DNA from: Dipylidium caninum | Lineage: Eukaryota > Platyhelminthes > Cestoda > Cyclophyllidea > Dipylidiidae | Direction of reading: 5' to 3' | Assembly (NCBI GenBank): GCA_017562135.1 | Contig: QEYB01000100.1 | Location: 1 to 64,000 of the forward strand | Length of the DNA stretch: 64,000 bases | Part shown: one piece after another, positions 36,541-48,839 of the stretch | Position numbering within the stretch: the stretch's first letter is position 1 | Layout of the letters: each line of letters starts with the position of its first letter | Position numbers and translations under genes: made by a program | The notes under the pieces: model-generated | Database searches by the model: none | What the model was told of the DNA's origin: nothing | Seen by the model: only the letters and a program-made list of their open reading frames with translations

Positions 36541-38587
36541 CAGCAGACGGCCGCATTTGGCCACTCTTCGCTCTCCATTTCGATTGTTTTAAAGTGCGTG
36601 CAACTAGCATGTTTACGTGTTTCCCAATAGCAGCAAAAGAATAGGGCAATCGGGAAGGGAGAAAGGCGAAAGACGCAGGAAAAAAGAATTCTCCAATAAG
36701 ACGAGTATATTCAGTGATCATAAGAGGAAATTAAAGTGGGGAAAGGCAATGGACACGTGGCCGTGGTGAAATACATGAGTAAGAGTAGTGTAATAGATGG
36801 GGAAAGAGGCTTTTTGGGTAGTGATGTGGAGTAGGGGTTTAAGACACTTACGTGGAGATAGTGGTGTTGAGAATACTCGTGACAGTGATGCCGGTTTCTT
36901 CTTACCATCAAACCAATCTGCGAAGAGAAGAGATCACTGCCTGGGGCCAGTTCGCGACATCTGCATTGCGAATGCAACTGTGGATACACAAGAAGCCCTG
37001 TGAAACACTTCTGTGTACGCGATTATTGCCACAACTTACCTACCCACCTACTTAAGTCCAATGACAACATGATCTTCGACGCCCAAAGAGCAAGTCACCC
37101 ACGCAGATGTCTACAAGAATATAATAAGCACACTTGGCATCACATTTTGCATATCGAAGCAAAGTGAATTGAGAAAAAGTGACTACAAACGGCTGACCAC
37201 GCTGTCCAACGCGTAGGTGAGTGATAAAGTATAAGAGGACAGAGGCTAAAGACCTTCTGGACAATTCACTTCCTGCGCACTCGTGAGGTCATAAGGACAT
37301 GTGATGCTGTGGGTAAGATGTTTCCGCACCAAATGCTGAAGTAAACGTAAGAGGCGCTTTGGACGTGGTAGTGTTTTGCATCACCTCATACGCTAATTGT
37401 AATTTAGGTCAACTTACGAAAGGGGGCTTCAGTCGCTTCCAAGTTCACTTGTCTTTCCCCATCAGGAGGAGCGGAAGGGGTCAAAGCAATTTACTCTTCA
37501 ACCCCAAAACGTTCACGTGGCGATACTGCATTGCCCCCCCCCGTACCCCCACATCCCCTTCCTTACTCTTTAACACCTATGCCATTCACATTGACACTAT
37601 ACTTATCTGTTGTCACCGATTATTTACCCTCTCACTTCGCACCAGTGCGCAGCATTTTTTGCGGAAACGGCAAGTGAGGTGACGAGCGTAAAACGTAGAA
37701 GGAAGGAAAGGTTCTTGTGAGAGAGGGAAGGAGCCGTACCGGATAAGAGCTCAATTTTGCGTGAAGTCCCTTTTACCCTCTCATTTACTCAATTTTCATT
37801 GTTAGGTCGTTCACACTTACTCAAGCACTGCAGAGATATTTCTTCATGTTTTACTTTATGCCATTCCGTCTAAACACTACTTGGTATTTCTACATTCACA
37901 ATTTCTTACGACCTGCATATATTCTTGTCGGTGAAATTTAAAAATTGTTTATTTTACACGAGTGCAAGTGCAGGGAACCCGAACTTTGACGTGGTTGAGT
38001 GAGACGAGAGCGAATAGTCCACTTTAAAGCTACCTTTCTTTGTCGATGACCACGACCACGACCATGACCTCCTCCTGCGGCTTCTCCTCCACCACCACCA
38101 CCACTGTCACCAGGAAAGGCACCCTATTCAGCGCATACCAGCGCAGTCGGAGCAGTATACGGACTAGTTTAAACGACTTAAGTCCAATCAAGTGGTGTGG
38201 AAACTTGCCAACTCGCAAATATTTCATCCTCAATCCCCCCCCCCCACCCACTTTCGTGACTCCATTCTGACCCACAGAAAGGTCATTATTACATCATCAT
38301 CGCTATCTTCCTACCTCCCTTCCTTCCTCCCTCCCTCGACTCTCAGATGATCAGACGACAACTTGGACAAGTGAAACCCTTTGTCCGCGTCGTGCCAGCA
38401 TGATGTGAGCAGTGACAACGCTGTCAGCCGAGAATTACACAGCCTCAATCGATTTCACAATGCGTTTGCATCTTCAAATCGCCTCGGCGCATAGCTCAAC
38501 TGTCGATTTCGCGACATGTTTGCTGCGTACACGGTTCAACAAGTTGGTGTGCAATTGCTCTTAGCACTCCTTCCCATCCCAACCCAG

Positions 38588-38704
38588 ATGGCTGCCATGG
38601 TCGTCCTACTTGCCTTCATGTGCGCACCTCTGCTGTCGACTTCCTCACGCGCCTCAGCGCAGACGCCAATCCTACTACAGCACCAATTTAAAGTGGCAAA
38701 TTGA
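38588..38704 (+). CDS. Short ORF with signal-peptide-like start, arm B
   Basis: 38 codons. MAAMVVLLAFMCAPLLSTSS is a convincing signal-peptide core, followed by RASAQ as a possible cleavage site, then only a dozen residues to the stop. It could be a first exon or a tiny secreted peptide; the frame is open further upstream too. The same peptide is encoded in arm B'. No promoter elements identified. Confidence 0.3.
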   Translation: MAAMVVLLAFMCAPLLSTSSRASAQTPILLQHQFKVAN

Positions 38705-38909
38705 CGAAATAGCTTCTTTCACCGATTCCTCAATAGAGAGCATTTTCGCGCCGCATAGTGCAGCAGGAAAGGACGTAATGAAAAGTGCCACGTGTAGCGT
38801 CGGCTTTGCCGGAGGTCAGCATCAACCCAATGCAGCTTAGGATTTTCCGACGAGGAGTCACTTGAGAGGGCAGGGAGCGGATACCAGCAGTCATCGCCAA
38901 GTAGTCCAG

Positions 38910-40353
38910 TCACCCTACGAGCTCACTAGTCACCAGTGACTGGATGTCAGTTGACGATTTCTAGATTGAAACTCCGCTTACTATTCTGATAATTTACACC
39001 CCAATCAATTCAATCCGACGCCTATTAATTTGGACCGAATTCCATGCTACTCTCTGGTTTGACTGTCTAACCCTTTCACCTCACCATGAGGTGGCAAGAA
39101 AAGTCCTCGGTGGAAAAAAACTGCTGATTGAGGATGAAGAAGAGGTGGGTGTGGATTTTATAGAAGAAGTCCCCAGTGTAAGAGACAGGGGAGACGAAAA
39201 GAAAATCTCGAGTCTGGAAAGAGGTATTTGCGGGAAAGTGGGGAGAAGTCAGTAGAAGTTGAACAGTTAGTTGCATTCATCGCCGCATGTGTCGATGCAT
39301 TTGGAGAATGCCACGGCGCACCCATTAACCCACATCAACAAATTACACCTTCCGACGAATTGCATTCACTGCCCCCTCAACATCCCATCACCGCGACGAC
39401 GGCCGAATTTTCTGCTCTGCACAACTTCATGGAGGTGGCCAATGGTCAACCCACTTGGACAATTTTGCACACGCCCAACCGCTTTCTACACTCCAATGTC
39501 TCTTTTTACCCAAACTCGCCTCCCTTTCATTCCCTCTACTGCTCCCTCCGCGGCGAGGAAATAGGCTCTGACCTGTCCACTGTCCCTTTGGACAGGGAGG
39601 GATGGCCACGGTCGGATTTATCTTTCGGTTGGTGGCGTGCACTAAATAATGAGGCTGATAACATGAAGTATTGAAAAGAATACGAGCCACATGGAAACAT
39701 CCGATGTGGCTCTCCTCTCGATACATTAGATTAGAGTGGTTATTTTGTCATCGCACAGTCGCTCTGGTGTCCGCGCAATGCGCGTTTCACAGAGGGTGGT
39801 CTTGTCATGGCTGTCAAGCAGGCACCTAGGATTCATGACCTCGTGACATGTTGGCAAACGTGGTGAGATATGGAGAAGAGGCGGAGATTTGAAGCGTTCC
39901 AAGCACGTGTGCAAACGGGAGCGGAGTGAAGGACTTTCAGATATTGATGAAGGCGACTGAGGCTACAGACGCTGAGAAATGTCGATTTCCGCTATTGTGG
40001 AGAACTTATGAAATCTGTCAAACACTAGCGCTCACCTGCCTGTCCGGAGGATGTATTATCTTTGTTGAGACTGAGTGGACTAAGAGAAAATAATCTGCAT
40101 AGGCAATATGCGCCACCCCTTTGACTGCATTCCACAGTTGAAGCGTAAGTGGAAGACATAATTACCTGGGAAAGGCGTTTCACTGCGCCTCCACAGGCCA
40201 CCACAAATGCGTCCACCATAGGGATGAATAATTGGACGAGAAATGTGACTCCTCGTGCTCGTGGCTTTGACGATTGAACGTGAGACTTAAAAAGCAGTCA
40301 ATTTCGAACACCACAAGATCTACATGACTTATATTTGACCTTATAACCTAAAG
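38910..40353 (+). other. 1.44 kb segment present in arm B, absent from arm B'
   Basis: In B' the sequence runs directly from GTCCAG to CTCAGG (junction at 46460/46461), skipping this segment. Only AG is shared at its two ends, with no target-site duplication or terminal inverted repeat, which fits a deletion from B' better than a transposon insertion in B. It contains an open frame of about 148 codons (39228-39674, no ATG at its start) and a stretch near 39295-39420 that resembles the minus strand of block A around 27640-27785 (LENAT..P..H pattern), so it is itself an old paralog. Confidence 0.8.
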
Positions 40354-40935
40354 CTCAGGCCTAACTTCATTTCGTTGACCGCAGTAGCCTCCCATGTTGA
40401 AGTGTACAACCATTAGCAAATAAGTCAAATCGGTTGCAAATTCGCTGGCTCAGAATGCGCGTATCATAGCCGAATGTGTCTTGCCTGTTAAGAGATCAGT
40501 CACGGTAGAGGGCGTGGCATCGAGAAATGACATTGGGAACGCAATACTCATGAGCAACATTGGTCATCACTTTGACTGCATTGCTAAGCTGAATCGTAAG
40601 TGAAAACTCGATGAGCCTGAGAAAACCCCTCACTGCAGCCCACAAGCCGTCTCAGAGGCGTGTACAGTTGGGGAGGATAAATGGACGAGTGATGTGGACT
40701 CCTCCGACTAACATGAAGGAGAGAACGTTGCCTAGCAATGGCCGCCCATGTGGACTTGTGCGACCATCAGTAAGCAAGTGGAATCGGTTACCTGCATACA
40801 CTTACTCAGCAGAGAGGGAGCGGAGCAGGTGGGACAACTCATACCTTTCGGCTTCATTATCTCAGAATGCCTATACCGTTACTCTATTCGGCTCGTCTGC
40901 TGAGGAGGCAAAGGCGTAAATGAGGTGGCAGTGCT

Positions 40936-42100
40936 CAAAATTGATAGGAAAGTGTTGCGGGTGCTTAAGTCCACGAAAGAGGAGGCGAAATAGAGCAGGA
41001 CTCATCAGCAGACCGCGGCAGTAGGCGTCATCGCACCAACGAGGGCGATGTGAATCAGGACGTGTGAATGCCGGCTGGACGGCGTCGCCTCCGTAAAAGA
41101 ATCACTCGCTCCGTGCAGAAGATTTTCAGAGAACTTGGAGCACCTCCCATCTCACTTCTTTATTATCATTCTCCTCGTCCCTTTTTCCATATGTGAATTT
41201 GCGACGAAAAAGTCCTCAAATGAATTGATGTTGCATAATAGAATCCTTATGGCTGGTCTCATCTAAACCACCTCGTCTTCCTCCTCCTCCTCCAACACAA
41301 CAACACGCGCTTGGCAGTGAGGGACAAGAAAAATGAAAACAGCAACACCAGCACTCGCCTTTGCATTTTTCCGCTATATCATAACATTCCAGTTCAAAGT
41401 AGCATCTGTCGGATGCCATTCTTTCGCAATAATACTCCCACACTCTCACCCGACTTCGGGCTCTACACATTTACGCAACAAATAGGCCAATGTACGACTC
41501 GAGAGATTGACCACACGTAGGTGGGAGGAGGCGAGTGTGGTGTGTGAAGTGTGGAAAGAAGGCGAAAAGTGTTGATGCGGTGGGATAAGAGAGAGGAGGA
41601 TGGCGGCCTGGGTACCATTCATATTCACCGACGATAGACTAATTCTTTTTCCATCAAGCTTTTGCGTGCAGCCCCATCGGCCTTCTTCTAGTCAACCAAC
41701 TTGATATGCTTTGCTACTCGCAGTGTTTACAATTTCCTGTGGGAGTCACAAACAGTCTTGTATCTGCCAATCAGTGGGCACTTGCGAAAGTGCGAAGCGA
41801 GGAGTGGAGTGACGCGTTGTTTCGTAGAGTAGGATGTGAGAGAAGGGGAGGAATTTAAGACTATCGATTACCGTCTCACAAGAAGACGGAAAATAGAGGC
41901 AGAGGACAGGAATCTCTTCGTCTGCTGAACTAAAGAACACGGGGGTGAGGCCTCAATCTTTGTGCAGCCGTAGGTCGTTTCTACTGATCAGATAAGCCGA
42001 AACCGACTGGCAGGATGTCGTACTGGTTGCGGTGATCTGACATGCCGTACTTGGGCAAGAATTATTCCAGCTGCGGTTACGCTCTGTATGAAAAACGCAG
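40936..42100. other. Spacer between the palindrome arms, single-copy part
   Basis: Single-copy as far as I can see in this window. Holds a C/T-rich stretch near 41277-41292 and short ORFs on both strands, one cysteine-rich (41216-41470 minus) without recognisable family. No RNA gene or mobile element seen. Confidence 0.5.
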
Positions 42101-42521
42101 GTCATCTAGACTTGGATGTAGCCCAGATTACGGCAGCAAGTAAAGTTGCCTCATCGCTTTCATTGAACTTCAATCGCATAACACTGTCAGTGTAAATTAT
42201 GCCGGCTGCCGAATCTGTCTTGTCTGTGTACGCCCTTCTTAATTTACTACTTAGGTAGGCAGGTTGGTCGATTAAAATGAAACAAACTTCTGAGTATGGT
42301 GTGGAATTACTGTCTACGCGGATAATGTATGGTCCGTCAGCGGTGTGCACCGCATTGTAACTACTTCTCAGTTTTATCAATGTTGATGGTAACGTCACCT
42401 GATTGGTAAATTGTATGCATAAAAAAAGTCGTAATCCGGGCAAAGTCGTGTGATTTAGCCCACTTCATTAGGTGACCGAATCTTGGGACTTTTATCAGGA
42501 CATTCTAATATCAATTAAGTC
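42100..42521 (-). repeat. Diverged inverted paralog of 30900-31330
   Basis: The reverse complement matches B at 30900-31330 (and B' at about 54040-54470) with many substitutions, so it is much older than the B/B' duplication. Long shared stretches include CCTACTCAGAAGTTTG-like and TTTAATCGACCAACCTGCC. It ends where block A copy 2 begins. Confidence 0.8.
42102..42443 (-). CDS. Unrecognised ORF conserved with diverged paralogs
   Basis: 113 codons open on the minus strand. The paralogs at 30940-31185 (+) and 54180-54416 (-) keep the same frame over the region IQFTNQ...NSTPYSEVCFILIDQPAY despite many base changes and then stop right after QPAY, while this copy reads on for about 45 codons. Frame conservation across a diverged pair suggests a real exon in origin. 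No domain recognised; no start or splice sites assigned. Confidence 0.35.
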   Translation of the reverse strand: MPGLRLFLCIQFTNQVTLPSTLIKLRSSYNAVHTADGPYIIRVDSNSTPYSEVCFILIDQPAYLSSKLRRAYTDKTDSAAGIIYTDSVMRLKFNESDEATLLAAVIWATSKSR

Positions 42522-42609
42522 TCAGGGTGACGGTCAAATGCTTTACCTCACCAACCACAAGAAAAGTTGGTGGGGATGGCGAAATGTTGTATACATGATG
42601 GAGAATTAG
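42522..42609 (+). pseudogene. 3' fragment of acidic-protein terminal exon
   Basis: Last 29 codons of the exon (from QGDGQMLYLTNHKK to YMMEN and TAG) in block A copy 2; the 5' part was lost at the block border. Confidence 0.5.
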
Positions 42610-43772
42610 AGGAGCAGTGAGTCCAGTGAGTTTCGACCGTGTAGGCTGTTGGTGTGGAGTCGGTGGTCGCGTCGTGGCATTCTCCAAATACAGCCACACG
42701 GTTTGCTATGAGTCAAATTTGATTTCTCCAGCTTCGCTCATTCCTCATGACTCGCCTGCCCAATCAAGATATTCTGTCCTTCCCCGTCTCTTGGAAGCGC
42801 CTGCTTTTTATAACCTCCACTTCCAACTACTCCCCGTCCTCAGTCAGCAAGCATTTTCCTCACAGAAAACTCCTCTTGTCCCCTCATGGACAGGTGGGTA
42901 CGTTGAGGTGTCAAGTTAAAGGGGTGCGCACAATTCGGTCGAGATTAACAGGCTACGGACTGAATTGCTTTGGCGGTGTAAGTGGTCTTCTAAGCATGCT
43001 AATTGCCGCTCATAATGTGATTGGTGAGTGGAGTTCCAATCAAGAAGACGTACCTTAGCTGTCTGGCTGATGTTAAGTAAAGCATTTTCTTCCCCAATGC
43101 AGTCCCACAAAGTAATCGCGTAAGAAGCAGAAAAGTGCCCTTCGCTAGCGTAGAAAGGACCTTTGTGTGAGGTGAAGTGCAAGTTGTGAGCCACGATTAT
43201 CAGTCGACTGGTCGCTTTCACTCACACCGCCTGAATGGTTTTGAGGAGATGTGCGAAAATGGCTTCGACGGAGCGGAGTAGGCTTAGACAATATGTAATA
43301 TGCCACGCACACATTCAAAATCATTGCAGCATCGTTGGTGAGTAACGCTGAGCAAGGTGGAATATACACCAATGCAATGAATAATGACACGACAAAAATT
43401 CGACATTCTCATTTGCGGCAGTGGAGATGACCAGGTGAGTAATAGTGGGATATTAGTAAACAATAGAAAATAACACTTGTGTGCTAGTTGCACAGAGGGA
43501 GACTGGCAGTGGTGCAATAATTGTTGAATAATAATAGTAACAGTTAGTATTATTATCATTACTGTTATTATACACTATTATTAAATACTATGTGATTGTT
43601 TTAAGGGATCGGAGGTGGATGCGGACTGTGCGGTCAGGGATATTTGGGTGCGGCCGAGGATGCGATATGGACGGTGGCGGAATGAGCGGGTTCGTTCGTG
43701 AATGTCTAATTGCTTATTCTTGTTGCTTGGAATTTATGGAGAACCATATGTGATGATAAAATCTGACAAGGT

Positions 43773-43961
43773 GTGCAGGTGGTATATAATAATGCGAGGG
43801 GCGGTTATGCTAAGTTAATTGGAAGGGAAAAACAAGTAGTGGAGTCAGTTGACTTGTACCTCTTGTCGTCTGAGCTCATTAGTCAGACATTTGTCACTTT
43901 CATTGGTTCTAGCGACCGAGAACCACCTAGGACTTTGCGGGTTGGCAAAGAACTTCTCTGA
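43773..43961 (+). CDS. Conserved ORF, possible terminal exon, block A copy 2
   Basis: Same 62-codon frame as at 28861, with two silent differences (TTA for TTG, GAA for GAG). Preceded by the same GTGTGCAG. Confidence 0.28.
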   Translation: MQVVYNNARGGYAKLIGREKQVVESVDLYLLSSELISQTFVTFIGSSDREPPRTLRVGKELL

Positions 43962-46666
43962 ACGTATTTGGCAATTCTGGCGGAAGCACTTTTGCGCGTT
44001 GCGGAAAAGGAGGCCACTTTACTAGTTCAGTCTCATAGGATATATTTGTTGGGCAGTAGGGTTTGTATGAGGAATTGCAAAATGGCTGCTAGCAGCTTAT
44101 ACGTGGACTTGAAACCCGAATGTTTGCCTTGGTAAGAAAAGACTTTGTATAGTTTGGAGTGTCTTTGCTCGGAAGATGACTTTCACAGCCTCGACGGGGA
44201 TGCTGCGTCATGTCGTATCGGACCGAAGAGGCCGTTAACTAAATCCCCTGAGGACAGACAATTGGTATAAGATGTGTTGCTAGCCTGTGTTAAGTTCTAT
44301 TTTGTAGAGGATGTGACGTAGCTTATGTGGTGCAAAGAGTGTTTTCACCATGATGTGACATCCGCCTTTGGGTTGGCATCTTGTAAATTCCTCTGCTTTT
44401 TTCACATGGCTTCATTAGATGTGGACAATTTTTTTTGGTACACGCGCTTCCTTCTAATCGAATTATCTGAAATGATAAGAGTTGAGTATATGAGCATTAC
44501 ACGTGTGGTGAGCGAGCTCATGCAAGTTAGTCTTAACATTTCATTTTGAAAATAGGATTTTTACGTGTGTGTGTTTGTGGGTGTGTATGTGTGTAGGTAG
44601 ATAAGTAGGAGTTACGGTGTATCCCCGAGGCGTAACCGCCGAGGACGATAGTTAATGCTGCCCTCGATGTAAGAATCAAGTTATTTATCCATATTGGGGC
44701 ATAGTTTTGAATAAAATTCATCCTTATTACTTTGAATTATTTCAAACTGGTGTATTTTTACAACGCCATGCCTTGAGGAGGTAGGATTGAGCGCCTTTAC
44801 GAAGAGTGATGCAAAGGACCTCGTTTGCACGTACTGGCATCGAAGATCCTTCCCCTTTTCTTGATGTATCCACCCTTAAGAATGGCTGATGATGAGGTGA
44901 GGCTGTTAGAGAGGTGATATCTTGAGTGGAATTGTATATATATTATGACCGCTGGTAGTAATGACTGGCAAGAGATATCTCATCTAATCCACACTAAGGT
45001 ACATTTTGCTATTGAAATCATTATTCCATGAATGGCAGACTGTGAAATAAGAGGCATGTGGCATCCTTGTCTATGAGAGTAGATAAGCATTTCCATATAA
45101 GGGGATATTAGCTGTGCTGATTACACTTTCTTAGGCGTATGTAGGGGATGTGGCAGAGTTCAGAGGCTTCAATCTTCGTAGAGGTGGATAGTTGTTGTTG
45201 TTGGGGTATGGGCTTGTGCATGTGTTATCTTCTGTATTACCCGAGTGGTTGGGGCTTGTACGAAGAGGCAAGCGAGGCCACTGACCTGTGGGCGGTTATC
45301 CTGACTTTTCGGCAGTGCTATTTGACTGTGGAGACTCATAAATGTGAGCGTTTTGTTGTCAGCAGTTTTCTGGTCACTGTGTGGTTTACTGGGAGTGAGG
45401 GAAGCCGACGTGCCCAGTTAGTGGAGGGAGTTAATGTGCAGTGGGAGTGTGGGTGGGTGGGTGGATTTGCTTTGGCAGTGGTGTATGCCGCCTGATTGAG
45501 TGAGTGAGTGAGTGAGTGGGTGAGTGAGGGAGGGAGGGAGGGAGGGAGGGAGCGACTTGTAGGTTGATTTGAAGTTTAGTTGTTTACAAGCGTTAACGAA
45601 ATATGCCCTTTATAGGCGTATTAATATACCTGCGTCTCCATCTCCGTCTGTGTGTGTGTCTTCACATGGAACGCCTTGTGGAGCATTTATTTCCTTGTGA
45701 TGGCACATAATCAGTGAGGTCCTCACAATGGTGGCTTGCAGCGCCGAGATTGACGACGGTTTGATTTTGGTGGAAGAAGACAAACTGGACCAACTGTTTG
45801 CTCTCCGACCTATCTGGACTCGCCTCGTCTCGTCCCGCCTTGTCTGCTTTGTTTTGCCTTGCTCTGTTTTGGACTACTGCAGCACTGCCACCTCATTTAC
45901 GCCTTTGCCTCCTCAGCAGACGAGCCGAATAGAGTAACGGTATAGGCATTCTGAGATAATGAAGCCGAAAGGTAGGAGTTTTCCCACCTGCTCCGCTCCC
46001 TCCCTGCTGAAAGTGTATGCAGGTAACCGATTCCACTTGCTTACTGATGGTCGCACAAGTCCACATGGGCGGCCATTGCTAGGCAACGTTCTCTCCTTCA
46101 TGTTAGTCGGAGGAGTCCACATCACTCGTCCATTTATCCTCCCCAACTGTACAGGCCTCTGAGAGGGCTTGTGGGCTGCAGTGAGGGGTTTTCTTAGGCT
46201 CATCGAGTTTTCACTTACGATTCAGCTTAGCAATGCAGTCAAAGTGATGACCAATGTTGCTCATGAGTATTGCGTTCCCAATGTCATTTCTCGATGCCAC
46301 GCCCTCTACCGTGACTGATCTCTTAACAGGCAAGACACATTCGGCTATGATACGCGCATTCTGAGCCAGCGAATTTGCAACCGATTTGACTTATTTGCTA
46401 ATGGTTGTACACTTCAACATGGGAGGCTACTGCGGTCAACGAAATGAAGTTAGGCCTGAGCTGGACTAACTTGGCGATGACTGCTGGTATCCGCTCCATG
46501 CCCTCTCAAGTGACTCCTCGTCGGAAAATCCTAAGCTGCATTGGGTTGATGCTGACCTCCGGCGAAGCCGACGCTACACGTGGCACTTTTCATTACGTCC
46601 TTTCCTGCTGCACTATGCGGTGCGAAAATGCTCTCTATTGAGGAATCGGTGAAAGAAGCTATTTCG

Positions 46667-46783
46667 TCAATTTGCCACCTTAAATTGGTGCTGTAGTAGG
46701 ATTGGCGTCTGCGCTGAGGCGCGTGAGGAAGTCGACAGCAGAGGTGCGCACATGAAGGCAAGTAGGACGACCATGGCAGCCAT
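46667..46783 (-). CDS. Short ORF with signal-peptide-like start, arm B'
   Basis: Encodes the same 38 residues as 38588-38704. Upstream sequence differs from arm B by small indels, so the longer upstream frame is not shared, but the ATG-initiated peptide is. Confidence 0.3.
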   Translation of the reverse strand: MAAMVVLLAFMCAPLLSTSSRASAQTPILLQHQFKVAN

Positions 46784-48839
46784 CTGGGTTGGGATGGGAG
46801 GAGTGCTAAGAGCAATTGCACACCAACTTGTTGAACCGTGTACGCAGCAAAACATGTCGCGAAATCGACAGTTGAGCTATGCGCCGAGGCGATTTGAAGA
46901 TGCAAACGCATTGTGAAATCGATTGAGGCTGTGTAATTCTCGGCTGACCGCGTTGTCACTGCTCACATCATGCTGGCACGACGCGGACAAAGGGTTTCAC
47001 TTGTCCAAGTTGTCGTCTGATCATCTGAGAGTCGAGGGAGGGAGGAAGGAAGGGAGGTAGGAAGATAGCGATGATGATGTAATAATGACCTTTCTGTGGG
47101 TCAGAATGGAGTCACGAAAGTGGGTGGGGGGGGGGGGGATTGAGGATGAAATATTTGCGAGTTGGCAAGTTTCCACACCACTTGATTGGACTTAAGTCGT
47201 TTAAACTAGTCCGTATACTGCTCCGACTGCGCTGGTATGCGCTGAATAGGGTGCCTTTCCTGGTGGCAGTGGTGGTGGTGGAGGAGAAGCCGCAGGAGGA
47301 GGTCATGGTCGTGGTCGTGGTCATCGACAAATGAAAGGTAGCTTTAAAGTGGACTATTCGCTCTCGTCTCACTCAACCACGTCAAAGTTCGGGTTCCCTG
47401 CACTTGCACTCGTGTAAAATAAACAATTTTTAAATTTCACCGACAAGAATATATGCAGGTCGTAAGAAATTGTGAATGTAGAAATACCAAGTAGTGTTTA
47501 GACGGAATGGCATAAAGTAAAACATGAAGAAATATCTCTGCAGTGCTTGAGTAAGTGTGAACGACCTAACAATGAAAATTGAGTAAATGAGAGGGTAAAA
47601 GGGACTTCACGCAAAATTGAGCTCTTATCCGGTACGGCTCCTTCCCTCTCTCACAAGAACCTTTCCTTCCTTCTACGTTTTACGCTCGTCACCTCACTTG
47701 CCGTTTCCGCAAAAAATGCTGCGCACTGGTGCGAAGTGAGAGGGTAAATAATCGGCGACAACAGATAAGTATAGTGTCAATGTGAATGGCATAGGTGTTA
47801 AAGAGTAAGGAAGGGGATGTGGGGGTACGGGGGGGGCAATGCAGTATCGCCACGTGAACGTTTTGGGGTTGAAGAGTAAATTGCTTTGACCCCTTCCGCT
47901 CCTCCTGATGGGGAAAGACAAGTGAACTTGGAAGCGACTGAACCCCCTTTCGTAAGTTGACCTAAATTACAATTAGCGTATGAGGTGATGCAAAACACTA
48001 CCACGTCCAAAGCGCCTCTTACGTTTACTTCAGCATTTGGTGCGGAAACATCTTACCCACAGCATCACATGTCCTTATGACCTCACCGAGTGCGCAGGAA
48101 GTGAATTGTCCAGAAGGTCTTTAGCCTCTGTCCTCTTATACTTTATCACTCACCTACGCGTTGGACAGCGTGGTCAGCCGTTTGTAGTCACTTTTTCTCA
48201 ATTCACTTTGCTTCGATATGCAAAATGTGATGCCAAGTGTGCTTATTATATTCTTGTAGACATCTGCGTGGGTGACTTGCTCTTTGGGCGTCGAAGATCA
48301 TGTTGCCATTGGACTTAAGTAGGTGGGTAGGTAAGTTGTGGCAATAATCGCGTACACAGAAGTGTTTCACAGGGCTTCTTGTGTATCCACAGTTGCATTC
48401 GCAATGCAGATGTCGCGAAACTGGCCCCAGGCAGTGATCTCTTCTCTTCGCAGATTGGTTTGATGGTAAGAAGAAAACCGGCATCACTGTCACGAGTATT
48501 CTCAACACCACTATCTCCACGTAAGTGTCTTAAACCCCGACTCCACATCACTACCCAAAAAGCCTCTTTCCCCATCTATTACACCTACTCTTACTCATGT
48601 ATTTCACCACGGCCACGTGTCCATTGCCTTTCCCCACTTTAATTTCCTCTATGATCACTGAATATACTCGTCTTATTGGAGAATTCTTTTTCCTGCGTCT
48701 TTCGCCTTTCTCCCTTCCCGATTGCCCTATTCTTTTGCTGCTATTGGGAAACACGTAAACATGCTAGTTGCACGCACTTTAAAAACAATCGAAAATGGAG
48801 AGCGAAGAGTGGCCAAATGCGGCCGTCTGCTGCCAAGAG

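Larger units (their letters stand above)
30321..40935 (+). repeat. Block B: left arm of a giant inverted repeat
   Basis: 10.6 kb whose reverse complement makes up 45891-55049 with very few differences. The left border falls inside ATCG next to block A, the right border inside GTGCT; both borders have two to five bases of microhomology with the flanks. Contents: part of an acidic-protein exon, a secreted-protein gene, a decayed duplicate of its upstream region, a candidate exon at 34711-34856, a diverged tandem duplication (35415-36540), a short signal-peptide ORF and a 1.44 kb stretch missing from the other arm. Stretches 36540-38580 and 33300-34700 hold no gene I recognise. Confidence 0.95.
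42522..45892 (+). repeat. Segmental duplication block A, copy 2 (5' truncated)
   Basis: Matches copy 3 from 56089 to its end at 59445 and copy 1 from 27608. It starts in the middle of the acidic-protein terminal exon (CAGGGTGACGG) and ends at ACTACTGCAG, next to B'. Base changes shared with copy 3 against copy 1 (for example GTTGAGGTG, GGCCGAGG, CGTAGAGGTGG) show copies 2 and 3 are closest relatives. It includes GAGT and GGGA microsatellites near 45494-45552. Confidence 0.94.

Noticed and set aside
30321..40935. Block B as a large transposon with terminal inverted repeats
   Set aside because: Arms are inverted to each other over their full length, no transposase, reverse transcriptase or target-site duplication was seen, and borders show only microhomology.
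41216..41470. Cysteine-rich minus-strand ORF in the palindrome spacer
   Set aside because: The cysteines come partly from GTT/GCA-rich triplets, the rest from low-complexity TCC tract; no splice sites or homolog.
45148..45495. ORF of ~103-115 codons at the 3' end of block A copies 2 and 3
   Set aside because: Rich in residues produced by GT- and GGG-rich DNA, with amino-acid changing differences between copies and no domain.
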